A DNA stretch of 64,000 nucleotides from Peptostreptococcus stomatis DSM 17678 (lineage in GTDB: Bacteria > Bacillota > Clostridia > Peptostreptococcales > Peptostreptococcaceae), in assembly GCF_000147675.1 (NCBI RefSeq), contig NZ_ADGQ01000035.1, positions 36,782 to 100,781 of the forward strand, given 5' to 3'. This document shows positions 8,039 to 15,639 of this stretch, one piece after another. The translations under genes and the position numbers were made by a program. Position 1 is the first letter of the stretch, and each line of letters starts with the position of its first letter. The notes beneath the pieces were generated by a model. It did no database searches. It had not been told where the DNA came from and saw nothing but the letters and a program-made list of their open reading frames with translations.

Positions 8039-9583
8039 ATGGAAGATATGAAGAACAAGAAGGCCTTGTTGGTTATCAGTTTTGGGACAACCCATATGGA
8101 TACCAGGCAGAAGACTATAGAGACCTGTGAAAAAAAGTTGAGGGATAGATTTACCGACTTTGACTTTTATAGGTCATGGACATCTAAGATGATTATAAAG
8201 AAGTTGAAAAATAGGGACAATGAAGAAATTCTATATCCTAGTCAGGCCCTAGACCTGCTCTTAGAAAAGGGCTATAAAGAGGTATACATCCAGTCTCTTC
8301 ACCTGATCTGTGGTGAAGAGTACAACAAGATGATGAACATAATAGACAACTACAGGCACAAGTTTGACAAGATACTTGTGGGTAGGCCCCTACTGACTAG
8401 CCTAGAGGACTATGACTATGTGACCGACCTAATAAAGGAAGTAAGTCTTGAAGATACCAAGTCTGATGATAAAAAATCAGCTAGTGTATGGATGGGCCAC
8501 GGAACAGGCCACCATGCCCATGCCTCCTATGCAGCCATAGACTACAGGTTGAGTAGGAACTCTATTAAGGCCTATTTGGCTACTATAGAAGGCTACCCTG
8601 AAATAGAAGATATGATATTTTTCTTGAAAAAGGACGGTATAGAAAAGATCCACCTTAGACCCTTCCTCCTGGTAGCTGGTGACCATGCTAAAAATGACAT
8701 GGCAGGTCAGGAAGACGATGATTCCTGGTTGAATATATTGAAGGCAGAAGGTTTTGAGGTAGAAGTCCACATGGAAGGTATAGGTGAATTTGAGTCTATC
8801 CAGGACAAGTTTGTCGAAAATCTGACAGATGCCATAGAAGAGGAAAATGAGATAGGCCTGCTTGATCAAGACCTGCCACTTGAGGGTGGTAAGTTTTATG
8901 GTATAGGAACAGGGCCGGGGGACAGTAAGTTGATGACTGTCAAGGCAGTAAAAACCCTGGATAAATTAGACATACTCTACCTGCCCCAGGCAAGGATTGG
9001 TGGAGATAGTAGGGTCAGGAAGATAGTAGACCCCTACCTAAGGCCAGACCTTGTTCTAAAGGAAAGGCACTTCCCTATGTCATATGATAACCAGGAGAAA
9101 ATAGAGTCTTGGGATGCCATATCCAGGGAGATAATAGATGATGTAAGAAATGGTAAAGAGGTAGGTTTTGTCAGTCTGGGAGATCCTATGTTGTACTCTA
9201 CCTATGTATACCTACTAGACAGGCTGGTGGACAAGGTTGATATTGAAACAATACCAGGTCTTAGTTCTTTTTCAAATATAGCAGCAACAAATAATTTCCC
9301 TTTGGCAATGGATACAGACCCTATGGTAATATACCCTTGTACAGGTTCTATGAAAGAAATATCAAGAGCAGTCGATTCGTTTGACTCCATAGTCTTGATG
9401 AAGGTATACAAAAAATGTAAGCAGATAATAGAAATGCTAGAAGCCAAAGGATTGGCAGACAAGTCCATTATGGTATCTAACTCTGCCATGGATGGAGAAG
9501 AGGTATATAGGGATATAAGCCAGGCGAAGGACCTGGATACCTATTCTTATTTCACCACTATAATAGTCAACAAAAAGAACTAG
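8039..9583 (+). CDS. cbiKL: Fused sirohydrochlorin cobaltochelatase CbiK and cobalt-precorrin-2 C20-methyltransferase CbiL
   Basis: Two enzymes in one 514-aa chain. Residues ~8-278 are a CbiK chelatase: KALLVISFGTTHMDTR at the start, then the histidine-rich MGHGTGHHAHASY (~155-167) and LLVAGDHAKNDMAG (~211-224), which hold the metal-binding histidines. Residues ~287-510 are CbiL: GIGTGPGDSKLMTVKAVKTL, then GFVSLGDPMLYSTYVYL and ETIPGLSSFSNIAA. CbiK inserts cobalt into sirohydrochlorin and CbiL methylates the product, so the fusion joins consecutive first steps. A GTG at 8036 is also open, but the AGGAGG at 8029-8034 is better spaced for the ATG at 8039. There is no internal ribosome site or stop between the domains. 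It is the last gene of the operon. Confidence 0.92.
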   Translation: MEDMKNKKALLVISFGTTHMDTRQKTIETCEKKLRDRFTDFDFYRSWTSKMIIKKLKNRDNEEILYPSQALDLLLEKGYKEVYIQSLHLICGEEYNKMMNIIDNYRHKFDKILVGRPLLTSLEDYDYVTDLIKEVSLEDTKSDDKKSASVWMGHGTGHHAHASYAAIDYRLSRNSIKAYLATIEGYPEIEDMIFFLKKDGIEKIHLRPFLLVAGDHAKNDMAGQEDDDSWLNILKAEGFEVEVHMEGIGEFESIQDKFVENLTDAIEEENEIGLLDQDLPLEGGKFYGIGTGPGDSKLMTVKAVKTLDKLDILYLPQARIGGDSRVRKIVDPYLRPDLVLKERHFPMSYDNQEKIESWDAISREIIDDVRNGKEVGFVSLGDPMLYSTYVYLLDRLVDKVDIETIPGLSSFSNIAATNNFPLAMDTDPMVIYPCTGSMKEISRAVDSFDSIVLMKVYKKCKQIIEMLEAKGLADKSIMVSNSAMDGEEVYRDISQAKDLDTYSYFTTIIVNKKN

Positions 9584-9655
9584 TAAATGGTCAGGCAGGA
9601 AGCTTAAAGAAGCAAAAGAAATAAAACTAATAATTAATGGAAATATAATGGTGAT

Positions 9656-9707
9656 AAGGCTTTAATAAAAGGTCCAAGTGGGATTTTTATTATTTAAAGC
9701 CTTTTTC
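9656..9707 (+). terminator. Terminator of the cobalamin operon
   Basis: AAGGCTTTAATAAAA (9656-9670) can pair with the TTTATTATTTAAAGCCTT region ending at 9703, followed by a T-rich tract. It lies 73 bases after cbiKL and faces the opposing transporter gene. Confidence 0.7.
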
Positions 9708-9752
9708 CTGTGTAAATTATATTAAAATTTCGTGTTTGGTTTCAAATTCAAG

Positions 9753-9820
9753 ACAAAAAAACATTGATAGTAATGGGATTCCCCCAAGTCTTGCTACTTA
9801 GAGGGTGCTTACTATCAATG
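9753..9820 (-). terminator. Terminator of the minus-strand TDT transporter gene
   Basis: CATTGATAGTAA (9762-9773) and TTACTATCAATG (9809-9820) are a perfect 12-base inverted repeat. Read on the minus strand it is followed by seven T (9754-9760 on +), so it ends the transporter transcript. The 35-base loop is unusually long and can fold further (AAGT/ACTT and CCC/GGG). With the cbi terminator it fills the 326-base convergent gap 9584-9909, where I see no other feature. Confidence 0.75.
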
Positions 9821-9909
9821 CTAAAGCTTGCAGGTTTAAAATCTAACCCAGTTTATAATATTAATACTTCCATTAAGGAAGGAGACTTGTAGGCCTAGCA
9901 AGATAAATA

Positions 9910-11013
9910 CTAGTCTATCAGGTCTTCTAAATTATAGGATTTATCATCAGGATCTTTTTTTGTATCCTTACCAGGGACTTCTGTATGACTGTCTTTCTTT
10001 CTATCCCTGTTCTTCCTTTTCTCGTTTTTCTTTAACTTTTTCTGAAGTTCATGTAGGTTGAGCTTCTGAGTATTCTCAAGAACTCTCTGCTTATGGACTT
10101 CCGGATCTTCCAATATACTAATAAAACTTGCAAGTAGCATAAAGGCTCCTATTATAAAGCTCAGGACATATTCACCATAGATTATATAGGTAATTATATC
10201 AGACCCCATCTTGTGTCCTATTAGGTAGGACAAGAAGAATTTAGAAGCATAGGCTATCATAGCCACTGCAACAGCATAGCAGGACCAAGTAGGGAAAAAT
10301 CCGTCAAATAAGTGTATTATCATGTTTACAATAACAAAGACCAAGGTCGCCTGTATAGCAAAAAACATAATCCATAGGCTATTGGCATATATACCTGAAG
10401 ATAGACCTATATAGGCTGGCAGTATAATGCTCAAAGGCATGGATATCAGTGCTATAAGTGGTCTAGCTGCTATGGTAGTATCCCTCTTGAAAAACCTGGT
10501 TAAAATAGGTAGTATCAAGATGATGGATATAAAAATAGTGTAGTAGTAGACTGCCTTACCGTAGATGTCCATACCGAAATCCTTGCAGGTAATGGCTGAC
10601 ATGCCTAGGCCTGCATAGACCATAAACCAGCTAGGGAAGACATACTTTATCCTAAAGTTAAAGACGTATTTAATTGTAAATATGATTAAGATTACCGTTT
10701 GAATGACGACACCTGCTACCCAAAAATAAAGGTTGGCCTTGTCAAACAACTCCTTCATCCATACAGATATCATTATCAATGACATAGGAAAAGATGAGAA
10801 GAGGGATAGGCCTACGGGTGACTTTATGCTAGTGTAAAAGCTAACTGGATTCAAGAACATCTTGGCTATAGTTAGAATTAGTAGTATCAGGGCTACTATC
10901 ATACACATGTCACTCAAAAAAGGAATCAAGCCCTTGAATATATTTCCTAGAAGTACCCAAGCCAGGGCCAAGGCCGTAATTGGTAGGGGCATTCTAGCTA
11001 TAAACTTTCTCAA
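9910..11013 (-). CDS. TDT-family (SLAC1-like) transporter with charged C-terminal tail
   Basis: Integral membrane protein of 367 aa with about ten hydrophobic segments between residues 10 and 300, in the pattern of the tellurite-resistance/dicarboxylate transporter (TDT) family; the segment PVGLSLFSSFPMSLIMIS (~65-82) fits the family's early helix. Substrate cannot be told from sequence; anions, C4-dicarboxylates or sulfite are known for relatives. The last ~70 residues are a highly charged, Lys/Asp-rich cytoplasmic tail (KKLKKNEKRKNRDRKKD and so on), which typical members lack. The start is a TTG at 11013 with an AGAGGTGG site just upstream on the minus strand. It is the only minus-strand gene in the window and has its own terminator at 9753-9820. 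Confidence 0.7.
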   Translation of the reverse strand: MRKFIARMPLPITALALAWVLLGNIFKGLIPFLSDMCMIVALILLILTIAKMFLNPVSFYTSIKSPVGLSLFSSFPMSLIMISVWMKELFDKANLYFWVAGVVIQTVILIIFTIKYVFNFRIKYVFPSWFMVYAGLGMSAITCKDFGMDIYGKAVYYYTIFISIILILPILTRFFKRDTTIAARPLIALISMPLSIILPAYIGLSSGIYANSLWIMFFAIQATLVFVIVNMIIHLFDGFFPTWSCYAVAVAMIAYASKFFLSYLIGHKMGSDIITYIIYGEYVLSFIIGAFMLLASFISILEDPEVHKQRVLENTQKLNLHELQKKLKKNEKRKNRDRKKDSHTEVPGKDTKKDPDDKSYNLEDLID

Positions 11014-11166
11014 AAAACCACCTCTTATTTTAAATAACTATATAATATTTCTATACACCCTAGTAATTATAGCACATTTATTAGGATATTACTATAAATT
11101 TGATTAATGGGGCCTGATATAGTAAAATTGTAGTAAGGATTATGCCTATAAAGAAGGAGGGCACTT

Positions 11167-12072
11167 ATGAATAGGAAGATATTTTCAAAGATAGATAAGA
11201 TACCAAGGGGGAGGGCTACAGACAAGGTAAGCAAGGTCTGCCTGGTCCTTGAAGGAGGAGCCTTTAGGGGCCTTTATGGAGAAGGGGTACTGGATGCCCT
11301 GATGCTGGCCGGTATAAATGCAGAGTGCACTATAGGTGTATCTGCAGGAGCCATGAACGGCATGAATTATGTGTCTGGCCAGATTGGACGTGCAGCCAGA
11401 GTCAACCTTACCTACAGGCATGACAGTAGGTATATAGGTCTAAAGGCAATTAAAAATAATGGGGGAATGGTTGGCTTTGACTTTGTTATGAACCATATAG
11501 AGGAAGAAATATTTGATGAGGAAGCCTTTTTTGACCCAAGACAAAAATTTGTGGCTGTTGCTACAAATTGTCTGACTGGTCAGTCGGAATACTTTGATAG
11601 GGACCAGATGGGTTCAAAAATATATGATGCTGTCAGTGCGTCTGCAAGTATGCCTTTTATCTCAAAAATGGTGGAAATAGATGGAGTTCCCTACCTGGAT
11701 GGGGGATGTAGCAACAAGATACCATATAGGTGGGCCCTGGACCAGGGTTACGAAAAAATAATAGTAGTAAGGACTAGGCCTAGCTCATTTAGGAGGAAGT
11801 TAAAGTCCAACCACCTGGTTACAAGTAATGTATACAGGTCCTACCCTGAATTTGCCGAGGTCCTGGCCAGGAGTGACAAGGACTACAACAGGCAGTGTGA
11901 TGAGCTAACAATCTTAAATTCACAGAAGAGGCTTTATGTTATAAGTCCCTCAGTCTATATGGATGTAAGCAGGATGGAGGGAGACCTGGAAAAGTTAGGC
12001 CAACTATACAAAATGGGCTTTAATGATACGGCAAGACAGATAAAGGATATAATGGCCTACATATACCTATAA
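11167..12072 (+). CDS. Patatin-like phospholipase (RssA-type acyl hydrolase)
   Basis: Lipid acyl hydrolase with a Ser-Asp dyad. The oxyanion loop LEGGAFRGLYGEGVLDAL is at residues ~29-46, the nucleophile elbow GVSAG at ~58-62 (Ser60), and the catalytic aspartate in YLDGG at ~175-179. The 301-aa length and the DGGCSNKIPYRWALDQGYEKIIVVRTRP-type continuation (DGGCSNKIPYRWALD, QGYEKIIVVRTRP) match the bacterial DUF6363/patatin group. It has no signal peptide, so it is cytoplasmic. It is divergent from the TDT gene across a 153-base gap in which I see no consensus promoter. The natural substrate is unknown. Confidence 0.85.
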   Translation: MNRKIFSKIDKIPRGRATDKVSKVCLVLEGGAFRGLYGEGVLDALMLAGINAECTIGVSAGAMNGMNYVSGQIGRAARVNLTYRHDSRYIGLKAIKNNGGMVGFDFVMNHIEEEIFDEEAFFDPRQKFVAVATNCLTGQSEYFDRDQMGSKIYDAVSASASMPFISKMVEIDGVPYLDGGCSNKIPYRWALDQGYEKIIVVRTRPSSFRRKLKSNHLVTSNVYRSYPEFAEVLARSDKDYNRQCDELTILNSQKRLYVISPSVYMDVSRMEGDLEKLGQLYKMGFNDTARQIKDIMAYIYL

Positions 12073-12110
12073 GTTAATTGGGATAGACCCTGGGTTTATT
12101 TTTAAAAAAG

Positions 12111-12141
12111 TTGTTCATGAAGCAATTTTTTTTGGTATAAT
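12111..12141 (+). promoter_or_regulatory. Probable promoter of fba
   Basis: TATAAT at 12136-12141 with TTGTTC at 12111-12116 (spacing 19, longer than ideal). The perfect palindrome TTCATGAA at 12114-12121 overlaps the -35 and could be an operator. Confidence 0.45.
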
Positions 12142-12183
12142 AAGGGTGATGGGTAAGTTTTAAAAGTTTATAAGGAGGAAATT

Positions 12184-13107
12184 ATGGCATTAGTAAATAC
12201 TAAAGAAATGTTCAAGAAGGCATATGAAGGTGGATATTCTATAGGAGCTTTTAACATTAGTGACTTAGAACAGTTACAGGGTGTATTAGAGGCTTGTAAG
12301 GAAAGAAATTCTGCTGTTATAATCCAGGCTTCAAAGTCTGCTATATCATATGCAGGTATCGATACACTAGTGAAGTTGGTAAAGGCTGCTTCTGATGAAA
12401 TCGGAGTTGACTGTGCCCTACACCTAGACCATGGTCCAAACTTTGAAATGGCTAAGAAGTGTATTGATGCTGGATTTACTTCAGTTATGATAGATGGTTC
12501 TCATCTTGACTACGAAGAAAATGTAGCTATTACTAAGCAGGTTGTTGAATATGCACATCCAAAGAATGTTACAGTTGAAGCTGAGCTAGGTGTATTGGCT
12601 GGTACAGAAGATGATGTTACATCTGATGTACACAAATATACGGAGCCAGACCAGGCGGTAGACTTTGTAAATAGAACTGGTGTTGATTCACTAGCTATAG
12701 CAATCGGTACTTCTCACGGAGCTTTCAAGTTCAAGGGTGAAGCTAAGTTAAGATTTGATATACTAGAAGAAATCCAGTCTAAGCTACCAAACTATCCGAT
12801 CGTACTTCACGGTGCATCTGCTGTTGACCAGGATGCTGTTGCTACTTGTAACAAGTTCGGTGGTGATATAGCTGGTGCTAAGGGTGTTCCAGTAGAAATG
12901 CTAAGAAAGGCATCTGAAATGGCTGTTTGTAAGATCAATATGGATACAGACCTAAGACTTGCAATGACTGCAGCTATCAGAAAGTTCATGGCAGAAAATC
13001 CTAAGGAATTCGACCCAAGAAAGTACCTAGGTGCTGGTAGAGATGCAATAAAGGACGTTGTTCTTGGTAAGATAGATACTGTACTAGGTTCTAAAGACTC
13101 TCTTTAA
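12184..13107 (+). CDS. fba: Class II fructose-1,6-bisphosphate aldolase
   Basis: Zinc-dependent glycolytic aldolase that interconverts fructose-1,6-bisphosphate with glyceraldehyde-3-phosphate and DHAP. Zinc ligands are visible in LHLDHGPN (~80-87), TSHGAFKFKG (~178-187) and VLHGASAV (~206-213); VEAELGVLAGTEDD and NMDTDLR are further class II motifs. It is 307 aa, normal for the FbaA/FBA-IIB type. Codon use differs from neighbours (more GCT, GTT, AAG, AGA and fewer AGG), as expected for a very highly expressed gene. It is monocistronic, with a promoter at 12111-12141, a TAAGGAGG ribosome site and a terminator at 13184-13208. Confidence 0.95.
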   Translation: MALVNTKEMFKKAYEGGYSIGAFNISDLEQLQGVLEACKERNSAVIIQASKSAISYAGIDTLVKLVKAASDEIGVDCALHLDHGPNFEMAKKCIDAGFTSVMIDGSHLDYEENVAITKQVVEYAHPKNVTVEAELGVLAGTEDDVTSDVHKYTEPDQAVDFVNRTGVDSLAIAIGTSHGAFKFKGEAKLRFDILEEIQSKLPNYPIVLHGASAVDQDAVATCNKFGGDIAGAKGVPVEMLRKASEMAVCKINMDTDLRLAMTAAIRKFMAENPKEFDPRKYLGAGRDAIKDVVLGKIDTVLGSKDSL

Positions 13108-13183
13108 GAATTACTTTAGGAGCCAGTATATTTATTTAAATAAACGAGCATAACCATAACTTATAAATAATTAGAAACTTTTA

Positions 13184-13208
13184 GGGGAGGCTATGCCTCC
13201 TCTTTTTT
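13184..13208 (+). terminator. fba terminator
   Basis: GGGGAGGC (13184-13191), loop TAT, GCCTCCTC (13195-13202), then six T. Eight pairs, one of them G-T. Confidence 0.9.
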
Positions 13209-13253
13209 GATAAAATCAAGTGGTTGAGGCTTGTAAGGTTTGCTGTATTCAGA

Positions 13254-13288
13254 CAAAAAAATAGGGGAGTTGATTAAAAACTCGCCCT
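13254..13288 (-). terminator. Orphan minus-strand terminator-like hairpin
   Basis: AGGGGAGTT (13263-13271) pairs with AACTCgCCCT (13279-13288, one bulged G). On the minus strand the stem is followed within one base by seven T (13255-13261 on +). No minus-strand gene lies upstream of it. The gap 13108-13412 holds only this, the fba terminator and a possible -10 TATACT at 13351-13356 for the next gene. Confidence 0.5.
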
Positions 13289-13412
13289 CACATCCATTAT
13301 ACAACAAAAAAGATGTAAATTAAAGACTTTAATTAGTTATAGATATCGATTATACTTAAAATAAGAAGTAAATAGGTTGAATTACCAGCCTATACCGAAG
13401 GGAGTTGTTTTT

Positions 13413-13964
13413 ATGAAAATAACAGTATCTGGAAAAAAGATAAAATTGACTGATGGCATTACAGGTTATATCGACAAGAAGTTCAGCAAGTTAGAAAAGC
13501 TGCTTGACCCTGAGGCAGAATTAAGAGTTACGGTAAGTGCAAATAAGAAGGAAAAACAGAAGGTTGAAGTTACTCTCGACAGCATTAATGGACATGTTGT
13601 AAGAGCAGAAGATGTACAGGATGACTTGTATTCAGCTATAGACCTTGTAAGTGATAAGTTAAATAGACAGATTGTAAAATACAAGAATAAATTCAAGACT
13701 AGGGGAGCAGGAAATTCAACTATCAGGTTTGAAAACTTTGATGAATTGGTTGAAGAAGAGATTGATATTCTACCAGGAGATTCTGAACTGGTATTTGAGA
13801 GAAAAAAGAGGTTTAACCTTAGACCAATGTCAGCAGAAGAGGCTGTATTGCAGATGAACCTACTTGGACATGACTTCTTCCTATTCAAAGATCAGGATAC
13901 ATTTGAAGTTTGCCTGGTTTATAGAAGGGGCGACGGGGGCTATGGCCTGATTGAACAAGAATGA
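13413..13964 (+). CDS. hpf: Ribosome hibernation promoting factor, long form
   Basis: Binds the 30S decoding region and dimerises 70S ribosomes into inactive 100S particles in slow growth. Residues ~1-100 are the HPF/YfiA domain (MKITVSGKKIKLTDGITGYI, basic helices with RQIVKYKNKFK). Residues ~125-183 are the C-terminal dimerisation domain (VFERKKRFNLRPMSAEEAV, LGHDFFLFKD). An upstream TTG at 13377 extends the frame, but the ATG at 13413 has a GAAGGGAG ribosome site (13397-13404) and begins the conserved domain. The resulting 183 aa is typical of long HPF. It is monocistronic, with two terminators downstream. Confidence 0.93.
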   Translation: MKITVSGKKIKLTDGITGYIDKKFSKLEKLLDPEAELRVTVSANKKEKQKVEVTLDSINGHVVRAEDVQDDLYSAIDLVSDKLNRQIVKYKNKFKTRGAGNSTIRFENFDELVEEEIDILPGDSELVFERKKRFNLRPMSAEEAVLQMNLLGHDFFLFKDQDTFEVCLVYRRGDGGYGLIEQE

Positions 13965-13991
13965 TGAGACTCCTGAGAGGGTTGACATATA

Positions 13992-14022
13992 GAGGTTTGT
14001 TTCACAAATCTCACATATTTTT
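13992..14022 (+). terminator. First hpf terminator
   Basis: GAGGTTTGT (13992-14000), loop TTC, ACAAATCTC (14004-14012), then a T-rich tract (14016-14023). Nine pairs with one G-T. Confidence 0.7.
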
Positions 14023-14023
14023 T

Positions 14024-14059
14024 AGAGGACAGTGCGTAAGTACTGTCCTCTATCCTTTT
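14024..14059 (+). terminator. Second hpf terminator
   Basis: AGAGGACAGT (14024-14033) and ACTGTCCTCT (14042-14051) form a perfect 10-base stem with an 8-base loop, followed by ATCCTTTT. Confidence 0.8.
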
Positions 14060-14070
14060 AGCAATATATT

Positions 14071-14079
14071 TGATATAAT
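14071..14079 (+). promoter_or_regulatory. Extended -10 promoter before phoH
   Basis: TGATATAAT gives TG-n-TATAAT (-10 at 14074-14079), 31 bases before the phoH start. No good -35 is visible, which is usual for extended -10 promoters. Confidence 0.6.
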
Positions 14080-14110
14080 GGGTATATACGATTAAAATAG
14101 AGGTGATAAC

Positions 14111-15169
14111 TTGATAATACAAAAGCAATTTCAAATTTACGAGCCTAAATTTGAACATGAATTATTTGGAAATTTTGATGAAAATATAAAACTTATAGAA
14201 AAAAACCTAAATACAGATATCCTACTTAGGGAGGGTACAATAGTAGTTCTTGGAGAGGAAAAGAATGTTGAAACAACCCTGGAACTCTTGGGTCAACTAC
14301 ATAGGATGGTAGAAGTAGGCAAGACTCTAGATAGGCAGGCCATAGTCTATGCCATAGACCTCCTATTTGGGGGTAGCCAGGACAGGATAAAAGAGTTAGA
14401 GGACACTATAGTCATAACTAAAAAGGGTAATCCAGTCAAGCCAAAGACCCTGGGACAAAAGGAGTATGTCAACCTGATTGAAAACCATGACATTACATTT
14501 GGTATAGGGCCAGCAGGTACTGGTAAGACTTATCTTGCAGTTGCCATGGCGGTCAAGGCCTTCAAGTCTGATGAGGTTACAAAGATAATTTTGACCAGGC
14601 CGGCTGTAGAAGCAGGGGAAACACTTGGATTTTTACCAGGTGATATGAAGGACAAGGTAGACCCATATTTGAGGCCCCTTTATGATGCCTTGTTTGATAT
14701 GTTTGGACCAGACAAGTTCAACAAGTTCCTTGAAAGGGGAATTATAGAAGTGGCCCCCCTGGCCTTTATGAGGGGTAGGACACTAGACAACGCCTTTATT
14801 ATCCTGGATGAAGCCCAGAATACTACACCAGAGCAGATGAAGATGTTTTTGACCAGACTGGGTTTTGGTTCAAAGGCTGTAGTGACAGGGGACATCACCC
14901 AAACTGACCTTCCTAGGTCCAGACAGAGTGGCCTGGTCCAGGCTATAAGGATACTAGAGGGTGTAAAGGGTATAGGTTACAAGGAATTGACTGAAAAGGA
15001 CGTTGTCAGACATGAACTGGTTCAGAGGATTATCAAAGCCTATGCCAAGCATGAAAAGAAACTTGAATTTAAGGAAAAGTCTAGTGAAAGAAAGAGGCCT
15101 AGAGATGATAGGTCTGGAGATAAGAATAATGACTCGAGGGGAAAGAGCAGGGACAAAAAATGGAAATAA
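14111..15169 (+). CDS. phoH: PhoH-like ATPase
   Basis: P-loop ATPase of the PhoH/PhoL family, linked to RNA metabolism with YbeY. Residues ~30-80 form a small KH-like N-terminal domain. Walker A is GPAGTGKTYLAVAMAV (~137-152), Walker B FIILDEAQNTTPEQMKMFLTR (split FIILDEAQNT, TPEQMKMFLTR; ~231-251), then VVTGDITQTDLPRS. The C-terminal ~35 residues are a Lys/Arg/Asp-rich tail (KSSERKRPRDDRSGDK), probably disordered. The start is TTG at 14111, preceded by TAGAGGTG; no ATG fits. It overlaps ybeY by 10 bases, a widely conserved coupling. Confidence 0.92.
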   Translation: MIIQKQFQIYEPKFEHELFGNFDENIKLIEKNLNTDILLREGTIVVLGEEKNVETTLELLGQLHRMVEVGKTLDRQAIVYAIDLLFGGSQDRIKELEDTIVITKKGNPVKPKTLGQKEYVNLIENHDITFGIGPAGTGKTYLAVAMAVKAFKSDEVTKIILTRPAVEAGETLGFLPGDMKDKVDPYLRPLYDALFDMFGPDKFNKFLERGIIEVAPLAFMRGRTLDNAFIILDEAQNTTPEQMKMFLTRLGFGSKAVVTGDITQTDLPRSRQSGLVQAIRILEGVKGIGYKELTEKDVVRHELVQRIIKAYAKHEKKLEFKEKSSERKRPRDDRSGDKNNDSRGKSRDKKWK

Positions 15170-15621
15170 TTTTTGAAGATAGACAGGATTTTGTAAAATT
15201 AGACCAGGATATAATGGATAAAATTGAGGCGGTAATCTTGGAAGTATTAGCATATGAGGGTTATGATGATGACTATGAAGTGAGCCTATCCTTTGTATCA
15301 AATGATGAGATTAGGGAGATAAACAGGGACTACAGGAATATAGACAAGGTGACTGATGTCCTATCCTTTCCAATGTATGATGGGGAGGAAGTAGATGTAG
15401 ACTTTGGAGCCATATCCCTAGGTGATATAGTGATTTCAATAGAAAGGGCAGCTGACCAGGCCAAGGACTTTGGCCATAGTTTGGAAAGAGAGGTCTGTTT
15501 CCTGGTATGTCATAGTATGTTCCACCTACTTGGCTATGACCATATGGAAGAGGAAGAGGCCAAGGAGATGCATGCCAAGGAAGAGGATGTACTCAGCCAG
15601 CTAGGGATTACTAGAAACTAA
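15160..15621 (+). CDS. ybeY: Endoribonuclease YbeY
   Basis: Zinc metalloprotein needed for 16S rRNA 3'-end maturation and ribosome quality control. The metal motif is CHSMFHLLGYDHMEEEEA (~117-134), matching H-x3-H-x5-H. SFVSNDEIREINRDYRNIDKVTDVLSF (split SFVSNDEIREINRDYRN, IDKVTDVLSF) is the conserved central block. It is 153 aa, normal length. The ATG at 15160 lies inside the end of phoH. It is followed 18 bases later by the DagK-PAP2 fusion. Confidence 0.95.
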   Translation: MEIIFEDRQDFVKLDQDIMDKIEAVILEVLAYEGYDDDYEVSLSFVSNDEIREINRDYRNIDKVTDVLSFPMYDGEEVDVDFGAISLGDIVISIERAADQAKDFGHSLEREVCFLVCHSMFHLLGYDHMEEEEAKEMHAKEEDVLSQLGITRN

Positions 15622-15639
15622 AAACAATGGGGGATTTGT

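Noticed and set aside
9762-9820. IS or MITE end suggested by the 12-base inverted repeat
   Set aside because: On the minus strand the repeat is followed by a T run directly after a gene, so a terminator explains it; no target duplication is seen.
12073-12110. Terminator after the patatin gene
   Set aside because: GGG/CCC gives only a three-base stem; too weak to call.
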